NCBI GenBank assembly: GCA_024305405.1
Contig: JAKNDB010000076.1
Span: forward strand, 1,422,501-1,486,500
Source of the DNA: Dirofilaria immitis
Taxonomy: Eukaryota; Nematoda; Chromadorea; Rhabditida; Onchocercidae
Length of the DNA stretch: 64,000 bases
Direction: 5' to 3'
Within the stretch, counting starts at the first letter, position 1; each line of letters opens with the position of its first letter. Made by a program: the position numbers and the translations under genes. The notes beneath the pieces were generated by a model. It searched no databases, was not told the DNA's origin, and was given only the letters and a program-made list of their open reading frames with translations. This document shows positions 24,932-40,743 of this stretch, one piece after another.

Positions 24932-26013
24932 TTTAATAGTTTTGAGATCCTTTCACTCTTTGATATGCAGCGGCAAATGAAAATCTGTAAATAATAAATA
25001 CATTGTAGATGAACGTCAAAAATACTATTTAAAATTCATAATCAATCTGCGCTAAACTTTCTTAGGCAATTCAATATAGCGTGTTTGTAAATCTCGCTGA
25101 ATCATTGTGTCACTGCCGACAAAAACGATTGAAAAATCACTAGAAAAAAATTTTCCTCCTTCTCTTTCCCTAACATCCTAGTCCGACCGTTACTCTAAAC
25201 CACAACTCCCTCGCCCCATTAGATACCTCAAATATGCAACGCACAACTCCAAAATGGAAGTGTTTTGCATCGACCCTTCCCAATCGTACCTTCGCTACGT
25301 TAAAGGCGGAGCTGACCTTTGCTCACCCGGATTTTATATAGAATGAGTTGTAATCGGCCAGCAAAGTAAAAGTTTGAAATTATGTAAACGTGTAAAACGC
25401 AAGACAACTTCGAAAGACTTGGGAAGTCATCCTGCGAAAGCGAAAGTTATTATATATACGGTAAAGGCAAGAGCAGAAATTGCTTAAAAAAAAAAAAACG
25501 CAGCAAGTTAAATTTATTTTCTACAATATAGCAGCAGACGACTAACACATAATCATCAGGTCGTCTGTGAACATTATACACGTCAACTTTAAAACAAACA
25601 ATAAATCAAAGGCTGACACCGAAATCCATGTAAATTTAAATGGTTATCATTTCTTATATTATATCCTTCAAAAAAATAAAAAACAATTTCGTGCTTTAAG
25701 TGAATTAACAATGAAAAAGAAGGAAATAACAAAACAAATCTACTCATAAAAGATGTTATTTTAGTTTCAGGGTACGATGCTTTTCATCCCAGTAATATGT
25801 TCCAAGCGATCTTTTCTTTTAAAAATACGGAATACTTCAAAATGTTTTTACTTATGAACTTTAATGATGTCGAAGTTCATAAAAGCATCAGATAATTTAT
25901 ATTCTAATATTGCATATTTCCAATTACCAATTAAAATTTACATAAAAACAAGTTTTGCGACTGACAATGTGTCAACAAAAAATACGGAGAATTCAGCCAG
26001 AAAGAGAATCATT
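24932..26013. other. Intergenic between PSMA7 and SmB
   Basis: Contains the presumed SmB promoter, relatively GC-rich around 25180-25340 with a GGCGGAG element near 25309, then AT-rich sequence. An A-run of about 12 lies near 25487-25498. No supported gene. Confidence 0.45.
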
Positions 26014-29155
<3,142 letters not shown>

Positions 29156-29508
29156 ATGTTTCGCCAGACTATGAATTTATGTTGGGAAATTATTATCATT
29201 TTTAACTGAATGAATAGAGCTGACTATGAACTCTTATTTCAGCTATAAGCATAATTATCACATTGTGTTTGGGTTCGATACAGTGTTTTCAAAGTGTTCA
29301 GGATGGGGAATCATTGAAAGATGAATATGATCAGTGGCTACTATGGTCTCGAATTGGAGATGGTTGCAAAGGTGACGAAAATGCCTGGATAAAGCCTGCT
29401 TTTATCGGATATTTAGTTGGTCAATTGCTCGGTGGTATCTTTGGTGTCGCTCTCTATATCGTACTCATTTATCACTGTATTCTTAAGAATCTTAAATTCC
29501 CTCCATGA
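29156..29508 (+). CDS. Small glycine-zipper membrane protein A (unknown)
   Basis: Unrecognised protein of about 97 residues. I predict two exons, 29156-29180 and 29243-29508: ATG at 29156, donor GTTGGG, a 62 bp intron ending TTTCAG, and matching phase. The N-terminus then reads MFRQTMNLSISIIITLCLG, a good signal peptide ending near SIQC. A short acidic ectodomain follows with W-x6-C-x6-W (WSRIGDGCKGDENAW). One membrane helix comes next, with glycines every fourth residue (GYLVGQLLGGIFG, a GxxxGxxxGxxxG zipper), then a short tail ILKNLKFPP. It resembles protein B, 0.7 kb downstream on the same strand, in order and motif. An oligomeric single-pass membrane or secreted-surface peptide is the likely nature; the function is unknown. 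The exon 1 assignment is less certain than the main exon. Confidence 0.6.
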
Positions 29509-30252
29509 TCGAAGAAAATTTTGTCAGTTGTTGTTTGTAGTAATTTTCTATTAAACATAAAAGATGGCGTCCATGATGTGGAAGTTGAGCGACGAATGAC
29601 GAATAGTCACATCAATTGCATTTTCCATTCGTTGCATCAACACTTTATCATTTCTGTTACCTGATTAATTCCGAAATGACTTCTTATCACCTGTTCAGAT
29701 ATTATTTAAATGAAAATCATTGCCTCATTACATAATAATCGTCGCAATTCTCTAATTGCTGAAACAAAGTCTCTAGAATTAACTGTCGACACTTTTGCAT
29801 ATCCGGACTAAACTGCTTCGAAGAAAACATATGAGTGGCCGTCTTTATCATGAAACCGTTCTCGTTTTTTTCTTTCAGATTTTCCTGACGTATGCAAATT
29901 TTTTTTTTGAAATTAATTTCAATGCAAACATAGATATTTAATTAGGAGCTGCAGGTTGTTTTTCTTCAATTTAAACGGCGCATCAGCATTTAAAATGTTG
30001 TCCGGTGAGTTAGCATTGGCTTTTAAAAACAAGCATAGGAGAGATAATCATATTGAAGCGGAAATGTATGAAAGTATTTCAAGAAATTAGTGTATTTATG
30101 AACTCACATAAGCAAGTGGATCATTCGTAGATTCGGTACACTATTATGGTCTTAGTTTTACTAGAGCGCATTGGAAGAAATGTGCATTCCTGTTCGAAAC
30201 CGATTAACGATTAAATGACATCATCTATTGGAATGCAGTAATCATATTTCAG
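29509..30252. other. Spacer between the two small membrane-protein genes
   Basis: AT-rich with no supported exon. It ends in CATATTTCAG at 30243-30252, an acceptor that leads directly into protein B. Confidence 0.5.
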
Positions 30253-30263
30253 TGTACAAATTG

Positions 30264-30527
30264 ATGATGATATGCTTCATTATAATTCAATGTCAGAAAT
30301 TGTTACACTGTGAACTGGATCTACTCATTTCCAATCGTGGATTAATAAAAAATGATTGGGTAATAGAAAACGAGGATGAAAATTGTGATGCTGTAGAAAA
30401 AGCTCCATGGAGTCTATATTTTTTTCGTGGCATGATATTTGGCTTTTTAATTGGTTTAAGTGGTGGTATACTGGTTGGTTTCCTTTGTTGGCAAATCCGG
30501 ATACATAGAGAAAATTACAACTTATAA
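30264..30527 (+). CDS. Small glycine-zipper membrane protein B (unknown)
   Basis: Unrecognised protein of about 87 residues. I chose ATG 30264 because it lies 11 bases after a TTTCAG acceptor (AG at 30251-30252), as for trans-spliced nematode messages, and opens with a signal peptide MMICFIIIQCQKLLHC. The acidic ectodomain contains W-x8-C-x7-W (WVIENEDENCDAVEKAPW). One transmembrane helix follows with five glycines at strict four-residue spacing (GMIFGFLIGLSGGILVG), then a short basic tail (RIHREN). The architecture and the W-C-W plus glycine-zipper order match protein A upstream, so I regard the two as diverged tandem paralogues. An upstream in-frame extension to 30228 lacks an ATG and crosses the acceptor, so it is not used. 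No known family is claimed. Confidence 0.65.
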   Translation: MMICFIIIQCQKLLHCELDLLISNRGLIKNDWVIENEDENCDAVEKAPWSLYFFRGMIFGFLIGLSGGILVGFLCWQIRIHRENYNL

Positions 30528-31327
30528 TTAAATGAATTAATTAGCTTTATAGAAAAGGGAACTTATATATATTTGGAAGCATAGCAGTCATCTCATGAGA
30601 AATTTTATAAAGTCCTATCCTGACAGACTTGCTTCAATTTATCGCATCATATTTCCTACTTTGTATTATCGAAATGCCTTATCCAATGATATCCTAAGAC
30701 GTACTCGTATTAAAACGTCAGCCTGATAAGCAACAAATTTTTATAAAACTATAATCTACATTTGCAGTTTCTTGAAGAACTTTACTCTTTAAGAATTATC
30801 CAATTTTATTTGTCAAACTACAAATAAGTAAACACTGTTACACTTCCAATATTTTTATTAAATATGCTTAATATGAAATTTGCATCTTTATCACTGAAGT
30901 CTTTATTGTATAAAGCCATTTAATCTGTAACTTTCATGTTCTGTAAAAAGAAAAGATTCTATAGTCATATTTAGACTGTTGTTCGAATGTGGAACATACC
31001 ATCTTTATAAACTCAACTTTATGAATAAACAGACATGATAAGAGCAAATAAGGATGAATAACCGTATGACAGATATTAAGAATAGCAATTAAAGATGATG
31101 GAACATCGTATTCGGTCTTTTGGAAGTACAATCTTCTCCTTTTCCCTCTTCTTGTCTTATTATGTAACATGTCAGTGCTTTCTCTAAATAATCATATCAA
31201 TTAAGAGAAGATAATATTGTATTACTAATTCTAGAAGTTTTTCCAGTTCCAGCTAATAACAATATGATGTTTGACCATAGCAACTACAAAGCCTTTTGTT
31301 GTTTGTGATATACGATATTTACTATTT

Positions 31328-31354
31328 ATGATGATGATGATGATGATAATGATG
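31328..31354. repeat. (GAT)n microsatellite
   Basis: About nine GAT units with one imperfect unit. Confidence 0.8.
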
Positions 31355-32555
31355 GATGTAAGTTCTAAACCAAATAAATCTATGGCATGAGAGACAGTAT
31401 CAATTTTTAACCATCAAATTAGTGATTGAGATTATTTTTATTCTAATTTAAATTTATACAAAACTATTTTCAAAAATCCATTTAAGAAATTTCCGGTCAT
31501 TTTTTATTTCAGGATATCCATTTACTTTTTTCAACGCTCGAAATGTTTGCTGGCAATTAACTCATCTTTCTTAGCTTGTGGTGCTATTACAAATGATAGT
31601 GTTTCTTAATAGTTTTATATTCATTATATAGACACAATCTTATTAGTTAATATCTAATTTTATTTGAAGAAAAGCATAAATCCATAGAATACTTGAGTGT
31701 CACTATAGTGATTTCTCCCCAGTATCTGTGTTCGGATATCATTGGTTGACAGAAGAAAGTTAAAATTGAAATTCTGTTAACGAATAACTGTCTCTATATT
31801 CAGTCAATGCGATTTATCATTCTGATATATAATATATCAATTTTTGCATTAGAAATCTTCTTAAAGAGATAAGGATCTTAGGGAAACGAAAAGTATTTTT
31901 TAAACAAGAAAAAGGATAATGGATCAAGAAATCGGACATACTTTCTAAACGGAAAGATATGAAAGAGAAATCAAAGCATATTGCTTAATGCTCTTCATAG
32001 CATTAATTTATTTGGTACTATTTTTACGTTTCTTGTGTCAGGAATGGATTTGACATATAAAAATGATTTTTCAAGTCGTGGTACTTCAAGCCAATGAAAC
32101 TGATTCATTATGCAATGTAATTCTAGTAATCATAAGAGAAATCAAGAAAATTTACGTATGTTGGACATCGGATATTGCAAGTTAAGTATTGTTATTGAAT
32201 ATACTCAAGCTACATTTAATAGACAACTCATTGGATTTTAGCCAAAACGTTCATGAAAAACATTACAAACTAAGAAAGATCGTCTTTCATAATGCGATCT
32301 GTTATCATCATTTCTTGACATCATATGAAAATGATTTTGATCAATTAGCATGCATTATCTTTAGTTGTTTCATCATAATATGGTGAAACAGTTTGTAATT
32401 TCAGTCATTTTTATAAAATCAATTTCAAAGAATTCTATGAAGAATGATTTGAACGTTCTTAAAATTGCATTAAAATATTGTGATTATAAAAATTCATGGC
32501 ATTATCATTACCGCTTTCATTCGTTTTGACAAATGTTATGTAAGAGATCCACGTT

Positions 32556-32652
32556 GGGAAAAAAGTACCAATTAAATGAATCATTTGGAATCAAAGTACC
32601 AATGAATTAAATGAATCAATTAAATGGGAAAAAGTACCAATTAAATGAATCG
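32556..32652. repeat. Local imperfect tandem repeat
   Basis: AAAGTACCAATTAAATGAAT with flanking GGGAAA occurs at both ends of this block, with a degenerate copy (AAAGTACCAATGAATTAAAT) between them. Confidence 0.75.
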
Positions 32653-35600
32653 TTCCTGACTAATGCAATAAAAATAAGCATCATAGCATTTGCTTAGTAA
32701 ATGAAATTCAGTAAAAGTAACATAATCATTGATTGATAATTCATCATTTTGTTAGGTGAACTAAAATTTTATAAAGCAATCTAGACATTAACGATGTGAT
32801 CTTAAAATAGTGACAATTTTGTATTTATTGAGTTCTGTGACTATGCGACAATATAACCAGAATACTTAGAGATGCGTAATTAAACTTTGATTAATGATTA
32901 ACAGATCAATTGATGAAATTTATTGTGATTCAGATTTGATTGTTACATCAAAGCTTGTAATGCTTATTAACGAACATGAAAAATTTCCAAGAAAATGGCA
33001 ATCAACAAATTTATAATAAAGCCTCTTTAAAGTGGAATAAGTATTATATGAGTTTGAATGAAAGTCAATTGCTTCCATAATATAATGGTTTTAAAAAATG
33101 AAAACAAATTGTTAATAAAAATTATGAAGATGGATATGCAAAAGCAAGAAGACTGCAAATTAGCTTTCTTAAATTTGACATAGAAGAAAGAGTAAGCCTG
33201 ACGTTGTTCCCTGTCCTAACGATAGTGTGTTGATGGATAAGCATTGTATATAATATCATCGTGTTTTAAGATGATATTGGATCATTATTGAGTATCTGAT
33301 ATTTACATTGATCTCGGCAGCATTTTGCAGCAATGTATTAAAAGCTCGAATAATCTTGATTAGTGACTCGCATTTTAGCTGACAGCATTTGAGAATACTT
33401 AATGATTTTCAAATTTTTGGAGTTGATGATGATGGAACAGATGATAAAATGATTGATCATTTCTAAATCAGGCTAGAACAACGTTCTGTCATCATTTTTC
33501 AAATTCGACATATGTTCACAATGAATCTGTTAATATTTGCTACCACATTCGCAAATGTCATCTTTCTTTTAAATATCATTTTTCTTCATATTTATATTAT
33601 CACAAATATGTTTTGCTTTTCGCGCAATATGGAAATAAATATTGAAATCAAAATGCTGAAATATGGAATATAAAAATGTGCAATACAAGAAATGAAAAGA
33701 AAAAATATATAAAATATGAAATATCAATTATAAAAATAATTAAAAAATAATATGAAATAATCTTTGATTTTCATATTTATTATATTCTTAAATGTTTACA
33801 GTGTTTTTATATCTTTGTCAACTCGGTATTTTCACACTCATCACTGAGAATGTTAATTTTATGGTTAAAAATATGATGCTTTGTTTACATAGGTATTATA
33901 ATATTTTATCCGTTCATATTGAAATTTTCGCATATTCATCAAAGATAATTTGTTGAAATTTTAAATTGGTGATTATCAATAACGCACTACTCATCATTCA
34001 TTTAATATGAGTAATTAAAGCACTGTTAGCTCGCTATCACATTCATCCTGATATACTTACCGATATCATCACCATTACTATTGTCGTTACATGTTCACAT
34101 ATGCAAATTATGCGTTAGAAGTGGAAAATTGTCAGTTGACGATTAGTTGGCATAATCAAAATGTTTCTCCATTCTCCCAAACAATGGTACAATTATTTCG
34201 AGACTTGATGATCAGTTATCCATTCTGAGAAGTAATGTTCGCTTCATATACACAAATTTATTCGATGAATGTGTAAATTGCTGTAAGCATGCACAAAGTG
34301 ATTTCATGTATTATGCGTTGGACTATTTTCTTCGGACTACTTTTATTTTTTGTAAAATAAGAAACAAAATAATAAGAACATATAACAAGTTTATCGCCAT
34401 GTTGTCTGACTTATCTTAAGTTCGACTTTCGTCAACTCTTGACGTAATGATAATGGCTCATTTTCCTATTATGCATTGTATGAGGGATTGATATAAAGTG
34501 CCATCCGAATTTATTATGAGGAGAAAATTTGTAAATAGATTTATTATGTATATTCTGAAACTATGATGATTAAAGTGATAATATGATATATTAACTATAT
34601 ATTCATTAAGTAATATGAAAAATTTCTGGACTATCTAGAATATGATAGTCTATTATAGTTCTGAGTATTAAAAAAGAACAAATTGATTACAAGACCTTTT
34701 GTTTGACGTATTTACCGTCAATTAACTTCCAATTCAAAGCGTTAATAAAGCGGCATCAACATTAGCGCATGGCTGTTGCAACATATAAACTTCAAAACTA
34801 ATAAAAAATCGGTCATAATAATTGCAAAATTCTTCAGACTTATTCAAAAAGTTTTCCTGACTCTTTCAAAATTTGGATAAAATTTTGACTAGACCAAGAA
34901 TCACTTAAAATCTATTTAGGATAAAAAATATTTTAAGCTTTTCGCAAGAATCAAAATTAAGTCTGAAGACAAGATCGTCGAATCTGAAAAACCATTCCTC
35001 GATTTTTAGAATTTTTCGAGATAATTGATGATTGATGTGAATTATTTTCGAAATTGGCAAACAATACTTCAGAGTTTTCCATAACCTTCTATATGTCAGT
35101 CCATACTAAATACATTTCGGATTAACATTTCCATAGCTTTGGATGTTGTCGAATTATGAAATGTATTTCTTTATTGGAAAATTGGAGTAGGATTGATTTT
35201 ACGTCTATTTCGACTACCATTCCTTTTGACTATCAGTTTAGAGGAACAAATAATTCTCTGATTTATCCATTGCATTTCACTTATTATCATTATTAACTAT
35301 TCATCAAATTCACTGTACATATTAAATTTTTCTTTTTCCAGCACGATCTTAACTCCGACCATATGATAATCTTAATCCTATCATAATTACTGATTAATGG
35401 ATCGATAACATTTTCAATCTTACAAGTTTATCATTATCATTACATTCAGCGAGTAAATTAATAATATATTGGTGATTTTAATTATATTCTAGCAGTAATT
35501 GCTAATTTATTAAACGAAGCATTATAAATTCCGATGAATCTACGTCATTTTTTCCCGAAGTTCTCTAGATTCCTTACAATACAAGCACCTACTTATAAGA

Positions 35601-38248
35601 CAGTTTAGTAATTTTATACTGTCATTCTCGTAGAATACTTTTTTCTTTTCAAGTGATTTATAGTTCAACATTTTCGTTTTTTCCTTTGCTAAATACGGAA
35701 AAATCGATTGCTGGAATTTATGATAATTATATTGGAATTGTACTTTTTTGAAAAAAGATTCAAATTATGCTCTCATATATGTTTAGCGCATTTGGAAATT
35801 AGTTTCAATTGTTCGGTCTTTTATAATTTTTGAAATTTAGAATCAATAAATTAAGTTATTAAGACTTTTTTCTTCTAAATTTCTTTTTCTTTTTTTTCTT
35901 TAAATGTTCTTTAGGAATCCTTTTAAAGACATTCAAATTTCCAAAATGCTCCATTCTTTGTACAAATTTCGCTTTCTGACATAGAAATTTGGATTCAAAT
36001 CAAAAATAGCACTTGATGAGGTTGTCCAATCGTAATTTAAATTATTATCATATCGAATAAACTTCCATAAACGAGCCCTATTTATACTTTATGATTGAAA
36101 GAGTATAAGGGTGCATCAACAAGAAATAATTGAAAATAATCATCGCTATACTACTACCGTATGCCACCCGCCCTTATTTTCCTATTCTCTCTTTCTTCTC
36201 ACTTCAGTTGTTTACCACGAAATTTACTCTCAATAAAGCTTTCAGTGGAAGGTTGATTCTCTGAGATTGTTTTGTATAAGCAATTCTGGGTTAGTGAAGT
36301 TTGACTTATTTGTTGCTCATAAACTTTACGTTTTCTCAGTGACGTCATTTGCTTTTTCTATACGGGATGGTGACATTCACATATCATCGATATCAAGATA
36401 TTATTTGAACTTTTGGCTTTCATATAATTAATCTTTTGAAATATATCTAATAAGATGACGGATAATAATAATTTAATTTACTCCTGCTGCGAATCTTATC
36501 AAAAAATTGAGAATCATTAGATAGGTTTAAAACTTAATCTTCGACAGGCTCATCTGGTAAAGTTGCAATTGGCTAGGATTTAAAAATGACAGTAACCTGT
36601 TTTTAGTAGCCAAATACGAAGGAATAAATGAAATTTTCACTGAAAACATTGAGAAAAGAGAAGGATATAAAAAAGTGTCATAAGCCAGTAATGAAAGAGC
36701 AATTATGTCCTGGGAATGGAATCAATAATAGGATATAAATGCCGGAAATTGATACGAATGTCCAGAACCATGTTTTTATTAAGGCTACGTGATGGTAGCT
36801 AAATGAATTAAAAGCATGCTAAAACATTTTGGTGAGATAATATTTTGAATTTAATCTTTTGTAAACTTGTATCGTAAAGACAGTTGTCGGTCAGGATGAA
36901 AACTAATAGAAATCTAAACACTAAAATATCAGTTCGTAGAAAACAACTAATATTCACTGATATGCTACGACGGATCAATAATAGCTTGCACTTTGCAAAT
37001 GGAACAACTGTTTCAGGCAATACATTTTCAGATTCCTTCAAAAATGGTTGCTTTCACTAGTGGATTCTAATGCCTCAGACGGCTGGATGAAAACGATCCA
37101 TCCAATTTCAAATTTGTATAGCAAATTTGAAATTGAACGTTTTACTTTTGTTAGTGTCTCTCCAAACGTTTTTGAATTTGGGCAGTTTAGCTATGAATAA
37201 AAAAGAAGCAGTACCAACAGTTTATTGCAGTAACGATGATGGCATGAATGAATGCTATTTTGTTCCAAAGTCAAGGATCCGACTAAGATTTGGCTGATAA
37301 AAAAGAAGTTTGGGAAACGAAACATTCTATAAAGTGTTAAAAAGATCTATAATGATAGATTTTCTCCTTTCTTCCTCTAAGGATTTTCTTTTCTATCTTT
37401 TCATTTTATTATCTAGTCATTCTTTTTAGATCATTTGTTTTGAAAACTTTAATGATTCTTAAGCTATGAGCAGCGTAAATTTTCAACGCCCATATATTAT
37501 CTCGGAATTGTACAAATGCAATGTCGTAAACAGTGATAGCGAGGATGATAGAGTACTGTGATAATATTAAATAATTTCGAAAGGCGTTTTTGATGATAGT
37601 GAATATAATTAGTTGAAGGTAATATAATTTATATTGCAATTATATAACTAAACAAAAGATATGTTTCATGTAAAACGAGAAATTCGAAGTTTAAAAGCTC
37701 ATTCATTTCCTATTGCCTACTGATGTTTATTTAGAATATGAAAGTATATGTTGCGATGAGGTTATAGCAAATAAAGCTAAAATTTTTAAATAAAATGTTG
37801 GCTACTGATTACGTTGTACTATTTCATTGTGCTATTTCAAAAACTTTACCGCAAACTTTCATAGTGAATGGCGCATATTCAAATTTGCCGGTCCCTTATC
37901 TCATAAGCCTTGTCTCAAAAACCGTAATTCACGAATTTCAAAAACTTTGAATTTCATTAGCTGAATTGATTAATGAGTTTCGCAAATGCAAATGATGCCA
38001 GCACTTGGGAAAAAAGCCTTTCGTGGATCCTCATCAATGAAGCAGTTGTTTGCTGGAAAGAAGAGTGCCCTTAACTCTCTTTTACTGGTACAGCTAAATT
38101 GCTACTACTTGTTTACAAGCAATACCACAGCTGACCTTTTCTCAAGCCAATTAATCAATTTAAAAAATTTTTCCCGCTCTTATTACTGTGGCATTCAAAG
38201 ATTTAAATTTTTGAAATTAGAAACGAATATCCTCAAGCTGATATCAAC

Positions 38249-38282
<34 letters not shown>

Positions 38283-38290
38283 ATATACAC
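38249..38290. repeat. (AT)n-rich microsatellite
   Basis: Alternating AT with two GT interruptions, about 40 bases. Confidence 0.85.
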
Positions 38291-40293
38291 AGTAGGATTT
38301 CAAAATTTAATAAAGAATGTTACAGTGTAACAAGTTTTCTCATGGCAATATATGTATGAGAAGACATATCACTTGATTTGGCTTCGCATCAATGTTTTTA
38401 CTGGATAGCTTTTAATGTAATGAATTGTTCTAATCATTCGAAAGGTATAAAAAACCGGTAAAGAAGAAGTGCTTCGAAATGGCTTGCTATTAGAAGGAAA
38501 TGACAGATATAAGAAAGAGGAAAGAGAGATGAATGAATGAACAGTAAAGACCATGAAACATCTCATATCTTAAATATTTAGCAACTTAAAGCAACAGTTT
38601 TAGAATTTCATCATTAACCTTATCGGTTAGATTGTGAAAACATGAAAATAGTCAAAACTTCAGAAAATTTGATGCTTCATGTTCAGATGAAAGAATTATT
38701 ATTGTTCGACCCCCATTCACCTCTCTTTAACTTTCTATTTATAATTCAAAAGACGTCAAAATTAAAATTTCGATTTGCATTTTCAATCTCTATTCGTAAC
38801 ATTGTTTCCTTTTAGCAATGCGCATGGTGCATACGGTAAATTCCAGCTCGAAATTTTATGATATTAGTAAATACCACCTTCATTTCACGTCAAATGATAT
38901 TATTTATTGCATGTGCAACAGGACTGAGAATCATTCTTAAAGAAAAACTGATGCATTGATTACTTTCATTGTTGGCAATATAAAGATAATAAAACATATG
39001 ACAATGAGTTATTTTATTGCCTAAATAAGCGAAACATATTTTATTAAAATTTTCAGCTAATCAGCATATTTAAGTATTGGGTAAATAAAATCAGTATGTT
39101 ATCCTTACTAAGAAATCTAATTATGATATCTTAGTTTGGAGTATCATCTGATAGTATCAAACATATAACAAGATGACGATACTATAACAGACCTAAATTA
39201 GATCAAAATGGAAAGGCCCTAGTAATCTAATACTTTTACGACATATCTTCATAGCTTTTAGTTTATATGGCGCAATTTTTTAAAGAGTTATTTTATTAAC
39301 TCAAAAATTAAAAATCAGCAAAATCAGTTATATATCAATGGAAAATGGATCGATATACCTAACAAAAACATTTCTATTCCTTATTAAATCAAATTACCAA
39401 TTTGATTGGGAATTTCTTTCATGCAGGAAACTGAAGTTGAAATATCATTGTGCTTAGAGCTTGAGAAGCAAATCTAAACTTAGGTACTTTACTTCATTCT
39501 TGTCGTACGTTTATAGTAGTGATAGCGTGGAGTTAGCGTGACTAATTTTTAATCTTTATAAAACCATAAACAATAATTTTGTATACAGAATCATTTTATA
39601 GCTAACGGTCATATATAATAGAGCCATTGAAAGAGAGCACTGTATTTCATTGCTTTGTTTTTACTCCTTTCTCCCTTTCTTTTTGCCGAATGAACTCCTT
39701 GACCTGTTGATCTTATACTACTAGTAAACAAGTTAAAATATCTAACATAATGGCTTTTATTCCTTTTCCAACAGTTCGGAGATGCTTATTTGCAATGATA
39801 TAATTGTCTTAATGTATTTAGTTAAACGATTTTCGTGAAACCGTAAACGTCCAATAACTGAAATATTATATAAATATAGCTGAGGAAGTCATTTTCGACG
39901 TAAGCCCAGATTAACCTAAATTCAATTTCACGGTACTAGATCGATTTATTATTGCCGCCACTTGTCTGTTTGTGATAGTTAATCACCAATGAGTTTTCCG
40001 TTTACTTTTCAACTTTGTGCATTGATCAAGATTACATTGAAATCAGGGAGTGCAGTTGAATTCTCTCGATCTCTAGCTTTGTTATTATCATTTATGAATA
40101 AGCATTTTAATTATTAATCTGGGATTCATGGTATTTCGTGCGGCTTGCTTTGCTCACTCTACTACATTTTCGAATTGTTAATGTACGTTTTATTGCTAGT
40201 ATTGAAGCATTAAATACATTGCAACACTTTATGCAAGTTATGCAATTCTATCATAAAGTCGATTCACCACAGGTAAAGTTAAATTGGCTTCCA

Positions 40294-40410
40294 GTTCCTC
40301 CTTGAACTTTTACTTTCATTAAATCATCATTGAAATCTGTTGTATCAGTAAGAACAGGGATACTATACAATTTATAGTACTAATTGTTATGAGAAAGTTC
40401 AAGGAGGAAC
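40294..40410. repeat. 17 bp perfect inverted repeat
   Basis: GTTCCTCCTTGAACTTT at 40294-40310 is the exact reverse complement of 40394-40410, with 83 bases between them. The right arm abuts the first copy of a 55 bp direct repeat. Confidence 0.85.
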
Positions 40411-40743
40411 AAAATGATCTCTAACTTTGATCAGGATGAGCATATGAGAGTATCGTATAGCAAGAGATGAGGTCAGCTTAAGCAGTTCGAATTCTGGCTC
40501 AAGATTTGAACAGTAAAATGCAGGTAATTAACGATTCACAGCTGCCACTGATATAATTATCAAATTTGAGTTAATGTTATTATTAAACTATCTTAATATG
40601 CCATAAATTGTGATGTTCTGTAATGCACCAGTTGTATATATATTACACGAGAGAGGGATTTTTTGAAGGTGATGATACGCCAAAAGAGAAAATGATCTCT
40701 AAGTTTGATCAGGATGAGCATATGAGAGTATCGTATAGCAAGA
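40411..40743. repeat. 55 bp direct repeat pair
   Basis: Copies at 40411-40465 and 40689-40743 differ at one base (C/G). Both stay open from an ATG (MISNFDQDEHMRVSYSK / MISKFDQDEHMRVSYSK), but no full gene is evident around them. A recent local duplication or insertion footprint is the simplest reading. Confidence 0.85.

Larger units (their letters stand above)
30528..40290. other. Long stretch without a recognised gene
   Basis: About 10 kb of AT-rich sequence. Only short chance ORFs are seen. It includes a GAT trinucleotide run (31328-31354), a local repeat at 32556-32652 and an AT array near 38249-38290. It may be intergenic or intronic; I see no exon that I can support. Confidence 0.45.
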
